Source of the DNA: Phytophthora sp. 'mugwort'
Taxonomy: Eukaryota; Oomycota; Peronosporomycetes; Peronosporales; Peronosporaceae
NCBI GenBank assembly: GCA_033558025.1
Contig: JAUCEF010000018.1
Coordinates: 1,240,001 to 1,304,000, forward strand
Length of the DNA stretch: 64,000 bases
Reading direction: 5' to 3'
Shown one piece after another: positions 12,701 to 24,500 of this stretch. How positions within the stretch are numbered: position 1 is the stretch's first letter; each line of letters starts with the position of its first letter. A model generated the notes under the pieces. The model searched no databases and was not told where the DNA came from. It saw only the letters and a program-made list of their open reading frames with translations. Position numbers and translations under genes: made by a program.

Positions 12701-13284
12701 GCGTTAGCTTGGGAATGTGCCACACGTTCGTGAGCACACCCTTCTTGATACCACGAGGCGTCTTCATCTCCATCACAATGTCGCCGCTGCCGATCGCTTG
12801 AACCACACCGTCGTCTGCGAGACGCACGTCGACCGGAGTGAAGGCCTTGTAGTTTCTCATGAACTTCTTGGAGTGCGCCATGTGCTGCGTCGCACCTGAG
12901 TCGACCAGCCATGTGCCACTCGCCGACGCTGCCATGGCCGCATCGCCATCGCCGTCGACGAAGAAGAGATAGTCGCCAGAGTCGTCCTCAAGCGCGACGT
13001 TGGCACGCTGCGAGCGCTGCCGTTCCGTGTTGTCATGGATCCGCGAAGGACACTCCGCGATCCAATGTCCATGCTTGCCGCAGTTGTGGCACGCACCGTT
13101 CTTCTTCGACGGTCGGCCCTTATGCTTGTTGTCCCTCATCATGAACGCCTGGCCAGGCGCGGCGCCATCTCCATCGCCACCCTGCTCCTTGCGCTTCATG
13201 TCTTCATGTAGCAGCCGAGACGTCACCAGCTCCCACGTCAGCGTGTCGGATCTTGACTCCAACGCCGTGATCAGGAACTGATAC
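9708..13284 (-). pseudogene. Family B2/B1 mosaic gag-pol, 5' end missing
   Basis: Open frame from inside Gag to the LTR-encoded stop. Contains the last part of Gag, CCHC (CHNCGKHGHWIAEC), protease DSGATQH, integrase, RT with YVDDLILAS, and RNase H. The 5' portion (gag to RT fingers) matches the intact B2 copy at 46680-50810. From about 10830 (FMLKL then GFKKCESDHC) it matches B1, including a long B1-type LTR, so this is a recombinant. The integrase motif reads DNSGEY where B2 has DNGGEY. Interrupted at GATAC (13280-13284) by a plus-strand B LTR; the first part of gag and the 5' LTR are not found in the window. Confidence 0.9.
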
Positions 13285-13318
13285 TGTTGTCAAGGAGACG
13301 TCTCGACCAGCTGCTGTA

Positions 13319-13337
13319 TACCGGTAGGATACCGGTA
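13319..13337 (+). promoter_or_regulatory. Two palindromic TACCGGTA sites 11 nt apart in the B LTR
   Basis: TACCGGTA at 13319-13326 and again at 13330-13337. Each is a perfect 8-bp palindrome, and the 11-nt period puts both on about the same helical face. The pair occurs in all 16 B LTRs, long and short. It also overlaps the last codons and the TAG stop of the upstream pol frame when the LTR is a 3' LTR. A dimeric protein-binding site is possible; function is inference. Confidence 0.6.
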
Positions 13338-13601
13338 TGACCTTCACTCAGTGGCATCGCAATCATCCTGTGATTACGAGACGAAGATTACGTCACGGTG
13401 TTTATGGGACGGTGTTTACGCCACGGACGATTACGCCATGGGTGGGTACAAGATTGTGGGTACATGATGGGCTCTACGTGGCACTCCCTGATTGGCTGAA
13501 GTAACTCAGTATCCAGTAGAGAATCCAGTAGAGTGTACCCAGTAGGTAGAACTGTAGGCTTAGAGGTAGCAAGGAGTTTGCGAACTAAGGACCTAAATCA
13601 A

Positions 13602-13618
13602 TCACTTTGCATTTTGCC
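13602..13618 (+). promoter_or_regulatory. Putative initiator (oomycete-type Inr plus flanking element) in the B LTR
   Basis: TCACTTTGCATTTTGCC fits the oomycete core promoter: an initiator TCANTYY, one base, then the flanking element CAWTTTNYY. If the first A is the start site, transcription begins about 35 nt before the LTR end and about 39 nt before the Gag ATG, a short leader as is usual in oomycetes. The same site is present in all B LTRs; family A has the initiator half but a weaker second half. The start site is not shown experimentally. Confidence 0.55.
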
Positions 13619-13642
13619 ATCAAGTGACCAAGCCTTTTGGTT

Positions 13643-15856
13643 ATGAGCCCAAGCCCCGTCTTCCCTGACCAAGACCCCGACTACGCCTTCGCCATGGACG
13701 CCACTTCGACTACCGCCCGCATTAACAAGTTCGACGGAACTAACTTCCACACGTGGAAGTTCAAGATGCAGATGGTGCTCGAGGAGCGCGAACTGTGGGA
13801 AGTGACAAATGGGGAAGTGAAGCTGGAGCACTGCCAGACTGCGGCGGATCAAGCGCTCTTTCGGAAGAAGTCGCGCAAGGCGCTGGCGATCATCTGTCTC
13901 GCGATGGAGGATTCGCAGCTGCCGCTGGTTCGCTCGGCGAGTGGCGCGCATGATGCATGGTCAAGACTGGAAGGACACTTCGAGAAGAAGAGTTTGGCCA
14001 ACAAGCTCTTTCTTCGTCGGCGTTTCTTCACGACGATGATGGACGAAGGTGATGATGTGCTGGAGCACATCAACAAGATCAAGACGCTGGCGGAGCAGCT
14101 CGACGCAGTGGGCGCTCCGGTCAGCGAGGACGACTTGGTGATCACGCTTTTGGGAAGTCTGAGCGAGTCGTACCAGTTCCTGATCACGGCGTTGGAGTCG
14201 AGAGCCGACTCACTGTCGTGGGAACTCGTGACGTCTCGGCTGCTGCATGAGGACATGAAGCGCAAGGAACAAGGTGGCGGTACGGACGGCACCGCGCACG
14301 GTCAAGGTCAAGCGTTCATGACAAGCGACAACAAGCGCAAGGGTCGGCAGGCGCAGAAGACTAGTGCCTGTCACTACTGTGGCGAGCACGGACATTGGAT
14401 CGCCAAGTGTCCGGTGCGAATCCGCGAGAACGCGGAGCGGCAGAGGCCGCAACGAGCGAATGTCGCGCAGAGTGAAGATGACTCTGGCGACTTCCTCTTC
14501 TCGGTTGGTGGTAACACGGGTGCCTCCAAGTCGAATGGAGTGTGGCTGGTCGACTCGGGTGCGACGCAGCACATGACGTACTCGAAGGAGTACATGAAGA
14601 ACTACAAGAAGATCTCTCCGGTGGACGTGCATCTCGCGGACGACGGTGTGGTTCAGGCTGTGGCGACCGGCGACATTGTGATGTCGATGAAGACCCCGCG
14701 CGGCATGAAGAAGGGTGTACTCACGAACGTGTGGCACATTCCGAAGCTGTCGCGTAACCTGTTTTCGGTTGGTCGGTTCACTAAGGACGTCGGGCCAGTT
14801 ATCTTCGAGAGCGACGGGTGCTTCGCTGAAACGAAGAGTCTCAAGTGGAAGCTCGGCGCTCGTGAGGGCAAAGGACTGTTCAAGCTGTGCATGACTCCGA
14901 TGATGCCTGACGAGGCCAATGCGGCAAGTTCGAAGGATCGCCAAGGGGACACCACGTCGTACCTCTGGCACCTTCGACTTGGTCACATCGGCCATGGCGG
15001 TCTAGACGCCATCGTCAAGAAGGGCTACGGTGTTGGTATCGATATGGCGTCGGTGAAGCAGTGGGAGTTATGCGACGGATGCTCACTCGGCAAGCAAACG
15101 CGAGTAAGCTACATGAAGACGTCGCCAAACCGTGCCAAGCAAGTGCTAGAACTCGTACACAGTGATGTATGCGGTCCCATGCAGACACCAACGGTTGGTG
15201 GCAAGCGCTACTTCGTCACGTTCATTGACGACAAGTCGCACTTCTGTGTGGTGTACTTGCTGCGGAACAAGTCCGAGGTGGCTGCCAAATTCGCTAAGTT
15301 TGTGGCGTTTGCTGAAACTCAGACTGGCAAGCGCGTGAAAATGCTGCGGAGCGGCAACGGCGGCGAGTACACTTCGGGTGAGATGGCCAAGTTCTGTGCG
15401 GACCGTGGTATCATGCAGAAGTTCACGCCGCCATACACGCCTCAGCTGAACGGAGTCGCCGAGCGCATGAACCGGACGTTGGTGGAGTGTGCGCATTGCA
15501 TGCTGGAACATGCTGGATTGCCCAAGACGTATTGGGGTGAAGCTGTCGTGACAGCTACGTTCCTCCGTAATCGGTGTCCGACGCGTGCCATCAACCACGA
15601 CAAGTCGCCGCACCAGGTTTGGACAGGCAAGAAACCGCTGCTAGCGAACCTCAAGGTGTTCGGTTGCCACGCGTACGTGCACGTGCCGAAGGAGAAGCGC
15701 ACCAAGTTTGACGCTCGGTCGGTGCGCTGTCGGTTCCTGGGATACTCGGAGCATGAGAAAGCGTACCGTTTCGAAGAGACCAAGAGCGGTCGCGTGCTGG
15801 TGAGCCGCGACGCGCAGTTTATGGAAGACGTCTTCGACAGTGGGAGACGTGACTAC
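13643..15856 (+). pseudogene. Family B1 gag to integrase, interrupted, integrase active-site Asp changed to Gly
   Basis: Begins at the ATG inside the primer site (13639-13654) and reads Gag, CCHC (CHYCGEHGHWIAKC), protease DSGATQH, GAG-pre-integrase and integrase until GTGACTAC at 15856, where a minus-strand B LTR starts. The frame runs 17 codons into that LTR before a stop. The second catalytic Asp of integrase is Gly (RSGNGGEY, codon 15353-15355; other copies have RSDNGGEY), so this copy would be integrase-dead even if whole. RT and RNase H are missing here. A B1 3' half beginning at the same target bases lies inverted at 33465-34672. Confidence 0.9.
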
Positions 15857-16210
15857 AAAAGGCTTGGTCACTTGATGGCAAAATGCAAAGTGATTGATTT
15901 AGGTCCTTAGTTCGCAAACTCCTTGCTACCTCTAAGCCTACAGTTCTACCTACTGGCTACACTCTACTGGATTCTCTACTGGATACTGAGTTACTTCAGC
16001 CAATCAGGGAGTGCCACGTAGAGCCCATCATGTACCCACAATCTTGTACCCACCCATGGCGTAATCGTCCGTGGCGTAAACACCGTCCCATAAACACCGT
16101 GACGTAATCTTCGTCTCGTAATCACAGGATGATTGCGATGCCACTGAGTGAAGGTCATACCGGTATCCTACCGGTATACAGCAGCTGGTCGAGACGTCTC
16201 CTTGACAACA
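15857..16210 (-). repeat. Family B LTR, 354 bp, 3' LTR
   Basis: Minus-strand LTR inserted in the plus-strand B1 frame at ACTAC (15852-15856). Followed by B RNase H coding sequence. One base differs from the LTR at 9397 in the stretch near 15957 (GGCTACAC in place of GGGTACAC). Confidence 0.93.
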
Positions 16211-16880
16211 CTCCCACTCGACTCGACAGCCTTCAGCGCTTCGATGCCGAGTTTGCTCCGGAGCACACTGAACTGCGTCGCAGAGATTGGCTTCGTCATG
16301 ATGTCCGCCAGCATGTCGGTTGTCGAAACATACTGCAGCACCACTTGACCGTCTTCCACCTTCTCGCGCACGAAATGGTAGCGAATGTCGATGTGCTTGG
16401 TGCGCTTGTGGAATTCGGGATTCTTGGCCAACGCGATGGAACCTTGGTTGTCCTCGTAGATCTTGATTGCTTCATCGCTTGTCATCTCGCCGAGCTCGCA
16501 CAGGAACACCTTGAGCCACACCGCCTCTTGTGTCGCCTCCGATAGCGCCATGTACTCAGCTTCCGTCGAAGACAGCGCCACTGTCCGCTGCTTCTTGCTC
16601 CTCCAGCTGATGCATCCGCCATTCATCATGAACGCGTAGCCACTTGTACTTCTTCTTGACTCGATGTCTCCAGCCCAGTCGGCATCTGAATAGCCTTGGG
16701 GTCCGTCGTCGCAGCTCGCTTGAAACTCGATGCCGTGAGTCTTCGTGCCTTGAATGTACCTGAAGACCCTCTTGAGCGCCTGCCAGTGTGTCGGACATGG
16801 GTCTGCTGCAAACTGGCTGAGAACTCCCACTGCTGCTGCGAGGTCCGGGCGTGTGCCTACCATGAGATACATGAGGCATC
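16168..16880 (-). pseudogene. Family B RNase H fragment
   Basis: Minus-strand end of a B pol frame: RNase H ([40 protein letters not shown]) and the C-terminal tail that continues into the LTR to the stop at 16168. Broken at ...GAGGCATC (16880) by a family A LTR. The same breakpoint, base for base, occurs at 28730/28731, and the two fragments are almost identical. That points to duplication of an already interrupted element rather than two independent insertions. The RT portion that should follow is not found next to this copy. Confidence 0.9.
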
Positions 16881-17223
16881 TGATAAAGGTGTTGAGGTCT
16901 TGAAGCGAGGCTTGGGTTGAGCGGAGGGAGTTCTGCACTTGGGTGCGGGGACCGGAGTGAAGACCACTTGAGCTGAAGAAGGAAGATTCGAAAGTGATTG
17001 ATTTATCGGAGCTTACACTACCTAGTCTACCACATAGATATGCAGCCCTGCATCCAATCATTTGGTGCATCCAATCACCAACACTCCGCACTCGTCCAAT
17101 CATCCTACTCGTCTAATCATCGGTTGCGTAAACAACGTACCGTAAACATCGCGGGATCGTGTTGGACCGGTTCGGGTTAACCGGTTACTGGTACACAGTA
17201 CCAAAACCCGGCAACCCTCAATA
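16881..17223 (-). repeat. Family A2 LTR, 343 bp
   Basis: TGATAAAGG...CCCTCAATA. Left flank is B RNase H sequence ending GCATC; right side is the polypurine tract of the first A2 unit. Confidence 0.93.
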
Positions 17224-17230
17224 CGCCCCC

Positions 17231-20200
17231 TCAATGCGAACACGCGTGGATTCCGAGAGACGCCGTCAGATCCGTGTGGCGCGGTCCTGGCAGTGCCTTG
17301 GTCATGATGTCCGCCAGCATGATAGAAGTCTCGCAGTACTCGAGCTTGACTTCGCCGCGCTTGACCTCATCACGGATGTGATGGTACTTGATGTCGATGT
17401 GCTTGGCGCGACCATGGTTCACTGGGTTCTTCGTCATCTTGATGCACGACTGGTTGTCTTCGCGGATCTTGAGCTCGGGTCCAGTCTCGTTGGCAGCCGC
17501 CAAAATCTCGCATAGCAGGCGATGAATCCACTTGCCTTCTTGGATCGCCAGACTGAGCGCGATGTATTCCGCCTCGCTCGTAGACAACGAAACACTTGAC
17601 TGTTTCTTGTTTCCCCAGCTCACTGGCGCACCCATCAGCATGAACGTGTAGCCGGAAGTCGACTTGCGGTCCGCGAGGTCGCCAGCCATGCGTCTTGGTG
17701 CCTTGTAGATAGCGAAAAATGCGCTTGACCGCAACCCAGTGTTCCTCTTGGGGGTTCTCCATGAAGCGCGATACATAGCCTACTGCGTACGCGATATCCG
17801 GTCGAGTAGCAGTCATCAAGTGCATGAGGGCACCCACAGCTTCGCGAAACGGAGCGTTCACCTTGGTCGCTGCGTCACTTGGAACCAGTCGAGTGCTCAT
17901 GTCTACCGGACTCACCACAGCCTTGCACTCGTCCATACCGAAACGCTTCAGGATATCATCCACATAACGCCGCTGGCACATCGTCACGCTGCCGTCCGGG
18001 CCATCCACCAGCTCGATTCCAAGGACGAACACACACTTGCCACTGTCAGTCATTTCGAAGCGTGTCTTGAGGTCGTTCTTCGTGCGTGAGATCAGCTCAG
18101 GTGAACTTCCGGTGACCAACACATCGTCCACGTAGGCCAGCACGAGCACACAGTGGCCATCGACAACCTTGATGTAGAGGCACGGGTCGAAGGGTGAAAC
18201 TTGAAAACCGATAGAACACACGAATTCGTCGAAGGTCTCGTTCCATACGCGCGAAGCTTGCTTGAGACCGTAAATCGCCTTCACCAATTCCAGGCAGTCG
18301 AAATCACCATCCAGCTCGACGCCTTCAGGAACCACGCAGAACACCAACTCCTTCATGACGCCGTACAGAAATGCCGTTACCACGTCGAGTTGGTCGAGGG
18401 GCCAGTCGAAATACTTGGCGATCGCGATGACCATGCGCAGCGTCACGTACTTGACCACGGGCGAGAACGTCTCCGTGTAGTCGATGCCGTACTTCTGCTT
18501 GAAACCCTTGGCTACGAGGCGCGCCTTGTACTTCTCGATCGATCCGTCGGCTTTGCGCTTGATCTTGAACACCCACTTGGTGCCGATGGCGCGTTGTCTG
18601 CTGGGCAACTTGGCAGCACGAAACACACCACGAAGTCGCATCGACTTGAGTTCCGCACGAATCGCCTTGCGCCAGTGCACTTGGTCGGGGCCGTTGACCG
18701 CTTCTTGGAATGTCGTCGGCTCCGATAGATCGCCTGCTTCGACGGCATTGGCACTTGCACGCCAAAAAACTGGTGGAGTCGATTCTTCATCTTGGTCTCC
18801 AGACTTTTCTTCTTCATCTGCGTCTGTTCGGTGTGAAGGAGAGTCGTTCGGTGCACTTGCTTCTTCCAGTCCAGGTCGATGACGCACAGCGCGCGGTTTT
18901 CTGGCAGCTTCATCTTTGTCACTCGGGCGGCTCTTGCGCTTCCCTGCCTGTTTGTACTCCGTCTGGCGCGGACCATCATCGTCGATGTCGAGCGAGTCGA
19001 AGTCCAGGTCGTCGACATCTTCATCAGAAATCGACGGTGAAAATCCAAAGGTTGATTCATCGAAGTTGACATCGCGACTGATGACCACCTGCCCGCCTCG
19101 ATGTCATAAAGTCGATACGCCTTGGACACTTCTTCGTAACCCAGAAACAATCCGGCGCGAGCCTTGGGATCCCACTTGAGTCGCTTCTCCTTCGGAGTCA
19201 GGATGTACGTCCGACAGCCGAAAACACGCATGTGCTTCACACTCGGTTTGGAGTTGTAGACGATCTCGAACGGAGTCTTGTGCTCGATCTTGGGTGACGG
19301 CAGACGATTCTTCACGTAGATGGCAGTCATGGCCGCCTCAGCCCAGAAACACTTGTCCAGCTTAGCGTGATGCAGCATGCTGCGGCCGATCGTGACGATA
19401 GTTCGGATAGCTCGCTCTGCCGTGCCGTTCGTCTGGTGCGCGTACGGAACCGTGGTTTGCTGCTCGATGCCTTCGTCTTCGTAGAAGTCGTTGAGCGAGT
19501 TGGTCGCAAACTCACGAGCTCCGTCGTGCCGCACAAACTTGACCTTCTTGCCGAACTGCTTCTGCACCTTCATGATGTACGTCTTGATGCAGTCTTCGCT
19601 CTCCGACTTGGCACGTAGGCAGAAACCCTTCATGCATCCACTGGCTTCGTCCATGATCAGTAGCAGGTACTTGCTGCCGCCAAGCGAGTTTTCCTCCATG
19701 GGTCCGCAGATGTCGAAGTGGAGCAGCTCAAATGTGTCGTAGCGACGCTTGTCACGGTTGCTTGGGAATGGTTTTTGGACCATTTTACCTTGCTGGCAAC
19801 CACGACACAGACTTGGTCCGCTCGACTTGAAAGGTGCCTTCGCGTCCTTGATCATGTGGTTGTCGACCATCTTGCGAAGCACCTCAACCGGAGCGTGACC
19901 CATGCGCGCGTGCAGGTCGACAGTCTTGCCACTCGTCGCCGCATTCGCCGATCGCTGAGGCGTCTGAAGCCAGTAGAGTCCATCCATGAGGTTTGCCGTC
20001 GCCACCACTTGCTTGGAGCCTTTGTGCGCAATCTGCATCTTGGTGCCGTCGAACACCACTTGAAACTTGTCACTTTTGTTGATCTGCGGTACCGAAAGCA
20101 GATTCTTGCTCATGCTTGGCACGTACAGCGCGTTCTTGATCTCGATCTCGCGCTCGTCGCCATTGGGCAGAACCACTTGTTCCACGATGGTCCCCACACC

Positions 20201-21208
20201 CATGATGGCCGCCTTGTTGCCGTCGGCCACCGAAAGTTCGCCTTCGTTCCGCTCAATCAAATGGACGAACTTGGTCTTGTCGTTGCAGATGTGGTGTGTT
20301 GCGCCGCTGTCGACCGCCCACATCCCGGACACATTCTTGCCCGTCGAAACCCCACATTCCAGTGAAACCGCGAACGCTACTCGATCGTAGTCGTAGTCGT
20401 AGCCGTTGCTGTCGTTTCTCCACTGGATGTTGTTGGCCCCGCGTCCACGGCCGTTGCCGCCGCGTCTCGGCCCTCGGTTCTCGTCCTTCTGCTTGGTCCA
20501 GCACTTGTCAATCGTGTGCCCCACTTTTCCGCAGTACGTACACTGGCGAGACTCTCGGTCGGTATTGAACGCCTTGGCCGCGTTCTCCGTCTTCACCGTC
20601 GCCGTCTTCTCGCCTTGTCTCTTGATGTGCTCGTTCGTGAGCACCTTCACGACGTCTTGCGACCGCAGTTCAGCGCTGCTCATCTCCAAGTTCAGCACGA
20701 CGTTCTCGTAGCTCTTGGGGAGGCTGCGCAACAAGCAGATCGCCACGTCCTCGTCCTCCATCTTGGCACCGATGCTGCTGAGCTTGGCGCTGATGTTGAG
20801 GACCTCGTTGCAATGATGCAACACATTGCCGCCTTCCGACATCTCCATGCTGAAGAGTTGGCGCTTCAGGTAGATGCGTCCAGCCTTCTGCGAACCACCG
20901 TACAGCGTCTTCAGGCGCGACCAGGCAACCCACGCTTCCTCGCAGTCGTCGACCACATGGTGATAGTCCGCGTCCATGTGGAGCAGCATCAGTCCGAAAG
21001 CGATGTTGCTCAACTTGACGTAGTCGTCCTTGGCCCGCGAGTCCGTGTAGCTTGGCGTCGTCTCACGGTTCACGACATGCCACGTCGACTTGGTCAGGAA
21101 CACGCCACGCATGTAGCGGTTCCACGTCGCGTAGTTGTCCCCGTTGAACTTGTCAATGGAGACCTTGGTCGAGACGTCTTGGGCAGAGGACATGGTGCTT
21201 GGGCTCAT
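17231..21208 (-). pseudogene. Family A2 gag-pol, first tandem unit, two frameshifts
   Basis: Starts at the ATG in the primer site (21208) and reads Gag, CCHC, protease, GAG-pre-integrase and integrase. A 1-nt deletion in a C run (19091-19097, GCCCGCC where the intact copy has GCCCCGCC) shifts the frame just after integrase. The linker and RT (YVDD) continue in the shifted frame. A deletion of about 59 bp at 17686/17687 then removes the RNase H stretch around SDADW and shifts the frame again. RNase H is the likely lost activity. Gag, protease and integrase remain in one open frame from the normal start. Confidence 0.9.
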
Positions 21209-21212
21209 AACC

Positions 21213-21555
21213 TGATAAAGGTGTTGAGGTCTTGAAGCGAGGCTTGGGTTGAGCGGAGGGAGTTCTGCACTTGGGTGCGGGGACCGGAGTGAAGACCACT
21301 TGAGCTGAAGAAGGAAGATTCGAAAGTGATTGATTTATCGGAGCTTACACTACCTAGTCTACCACATAGATATGCAGCCCTGCATCCAATCATTTGGTGC
21401 ATCCAATCACCAACACTCCGCACTCGTCCAATCATCCTACTCGTCTAATCATCGGTTGCGTAAACAACGTACCGTAAACATCGCGGGATCGTGTTGGACC
21501 GGTTCGGGTTAACCGGTTACTGGTACACAGTACCAAAACCCGGCAACCCTCAATA
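21213..21555 (-). repeat. Family A2 LTR shared between the two tandem units
   Basis: Exactly 4332 bp from the LTR at 16881. It has a primer site on its left and a polypurine tract on its right, so it is both the 5' LTR of the first unit and the 3' LTR of the second. Confidence 0.93.
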
Positions 21556-21562
21556 CGCCCCC

Positions 21563-24500
21563 TCAATGCGAACACGCGTGGATTCCGAGAGACGCCGTCA
21601 GATCCGTGTGGCGCGGTCCTGGCAGTGCCTTGGTCATGATGTCCGCCAGCATGATAGAAGTCTCGCAGTACTCGAGCTTGACTTCGCCGCGCTTGACCTC
21701 ATCACGGATGTGATGGTACTTGATGTCGATGTGCTTGGCGCGACCATGGTTCACTGGGTTCTTCGTCATCTTGATGCACGACTGGTTGTCTTCGCGGATC
21801 TTGAGCTCGGGTCCAGTCTCGTTGGCAGCCGCCAAAATCTCGCATAGCAGGCGATGAATCCACTTGCCTTCTTGGATCGCCAGACTGAGCGCGATGTATT
21901 CCGCCTCGCTCGTAGACAACGAAACACTTGACTGTTTCTTGTTTCCCCAGCTCACTGGCGCACCCATCAGCATGAACGTGTAGCCGGAAGTCGACTTGCG
22001 GTCCGCGAGGTCGCCAGCCATGCGTCTTGGTGCCTTGTAGATAGCGAAAAATGCGCTTGACCGCAACCCAGTGTTCCTCTTGGGGGTTCTCCATGAAGCG
22101 CGATACATAGCCTACTGCGTACGCGATATCCGGTCGAGTAGCAGTCATCAAGTGCATGAGGGCACCCACAGCTTCGCGAAACGGAGCGTTCACCTTGGTC
22201 GCTGCGTCACTTGGAACCAGTCGAGTGCTCATGTCTACCGGACTCACCACAGCCTTGCACTCGTCCATACCGAAACGCTTCAGGATATCATCCACATAAC
22301 GCCGCTGGCACATCGTCACGCTGCCGTCCGGGCCATCCACCAGCTCGATTCCAAGGACGAACACACACTTGCCACTGTCAGTCATTTCGAAGCGTGTCTT
22401 GAGGTCGTTCTTCGTGCGTGAGATCAGCTCAGGTGAACTTCCGGTGACCAACACATCGTCCACGTAGGCCAGCACGAGCACACAGTGGCCATCGACAACC
22501 TTGATGTAGAGGCACGGGTCGAAGGCTGAAACTTGAAAACCGATAGAACACACGAATTCGTCGAAGGTCTCGTTCCATACGCGCGAAGCTTGCTTGAGAC
22601 CGTAAATCGCCTTCACCAATTCCAGGCAGTCGAAATCACCATCCAGCTCGACGCCTTCAGGAACCACGCAGAACACCAACTCCTTCATGACGCCGTACAG
22701 AAATGCCGTTACCACGTCGAGTTGGTCGAGGGGCCAGTCGAAATACTTGGCAATCGCGATGACCATGCGCAGCGTCACGTACTTGACCACGGGCGAGAAC
22801 GTCTCCGTGTAGTCGATGCCGTACTTCTGCTTGAAACCCTTGGCTACGAGGCGCGCCTTGTACTTCTCGATCGATCCGTCGGCTTTGCGCTTGATCTTGA
22901 ACACCCACTTGGTGCCGATGGCGCGTTGTCTGCTGGGCAACTTGGCAGCACGAAACACACCACGAAGTCGCATCGACTTGAGTTCCGCACGAATCGCCTT
23001 GCGCCAGTGCACTTGGTCGGGGCCGTTGACCGCTTCTTGGAATGTCGTCGGCTCCGATAGATCGCCTGCTTCGACGGCATTGGCACTTGCACGCCAAAAA
23101 ACTGGTGGAGTCGATTCTTCATCTTGGTCTCCAGACTTTTCTTCTTCATCTGCGTCTGTTCGGTGTGAAGGAGAGTCGTTCGGTGCACTTGCTTCTTCCA
23201 GTCCAGGTCGATGACGCACAGCGCGCGGTTTTCTGGCAGCTTCATCTTTGTCACTCGGGCGGCTCTTGCGCTTCCCTGCCTGTTTGTACTCCGTCTGGCG
23301 CGGACCATCATCGTCGATGTCGAGCGAGTCGAAGTCCAGGTCGTCGACATCTTCATCAGAAATCGACGGTGAAAATCCAAAGGTTGATTCATCGAAGTTG
23401 ACATCGCGACTGATGACCACCTGCCCGCCTCGATGTCATAAAGTCGATACGCCTTGGACACTTCTTCGTAACCCAGAAACAATCCGGCGCGAGCCTTGGG
23501 ATCCCACTTGAGTCGCTTCTCCTTCGGAGTCAGGATGTACGTCCGACAGCCGAAAACACGCATGTGCTTCACACTCGGTTTGGAGTTGTAAACGATCTCG
23601 AACGGAGTCTTGTGCTCGATCTTGGGTGACGGCAGACGATTCTTCACGTAGATGGCAGTCATGGCCGCCTCAGCCCAGAAACACTTGTCCAGCTTAGCGT
23701 GATGCAGCATGCTGCGGCCGATCGTGACGATAGTTCGGATAGCTCGCTCTGCCGTGCCGTTCGTCTGGTGCGCGTACGGAACCGTGGTTTGCTGCTCGAT
23801 GCCTTCGTCTTCGTAGAAGTCGTTGAGCGAGTTGGTCGCAAACTCACGAGCTCCGTCGTGCCGCACAAACTTGACCTTCTTGCCGAACTGCTTCTGCACC
23901 TTCATGATGTACGTCTTGATGCAGTCTTCGCTCTCCGACTTGGCACGTAGGCAGAAACCCTTCATGCATCCACTGGCTTCGTCCATGATCAGTAGCAGGT
24001 ACTTGCTGCCGCCAAGCGAGTTTTCCTCCATGGGTCCGCAGATGTCGAAGTGGAGCAGCTCAAATGTGTCGTAGCGACGCTTGTCACGGTTGCTTGGGAA
24101 TGGTTTTTGGACCATTTTACCTTGCTGGCAACCACGACACAGACTTGGTCCGCTCGACTTGAAAGGTGCCTTCGCGTCCTTGATCATGTGGTTGTCGACC
24201 ATCTTGCGAAGCACCTCAACCGGAGCGTGACCCATGCGCGCGTGCAGGTCGACAGTCTTGCCACTCGTCGCCGCATTCGCCGATCGCTGAGGCGTCTGAA
24301 GCCAGTAGAGTCCATCCATGAGGTTTGCCGTCGCCACCACTTGCTTGGAGCCTTTGTGCGCAATCTGCATCTTGGTGCCGTCGAACACCACTTGAAACTT
24401 GTCACTTTTGTTGATCTGCGGTACCGAAAGCAGATTCTTGCTCATGCTTGGCACGTACAGCGCGTTCTTGATCTCGATCTCGCGCTCGTCGCCATTGGGC

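Larger units (their letters stand above)
13285..13638 (+). repeat. Family B1 LTR, 354 bp, 5' LTR
   Basis: TGTTGTCAAGG...AAGCCTTTT followed immediately by the primer site. Inserted in a minus-strand B element at GATAC. It carries the paired palindromes at 13319-13337, a CRE-like TTACGTCA at 13388-13395, TGTTTACGCCAC at 13413-13424 and the initiator-like site at 13602-13618. Confidence 0.93.

Noticed and set aside
15857..16880. Solo LTR plus a host gene
   Set aside because: The adjoining frame is B RNase H with standard motifs, not a host gene.
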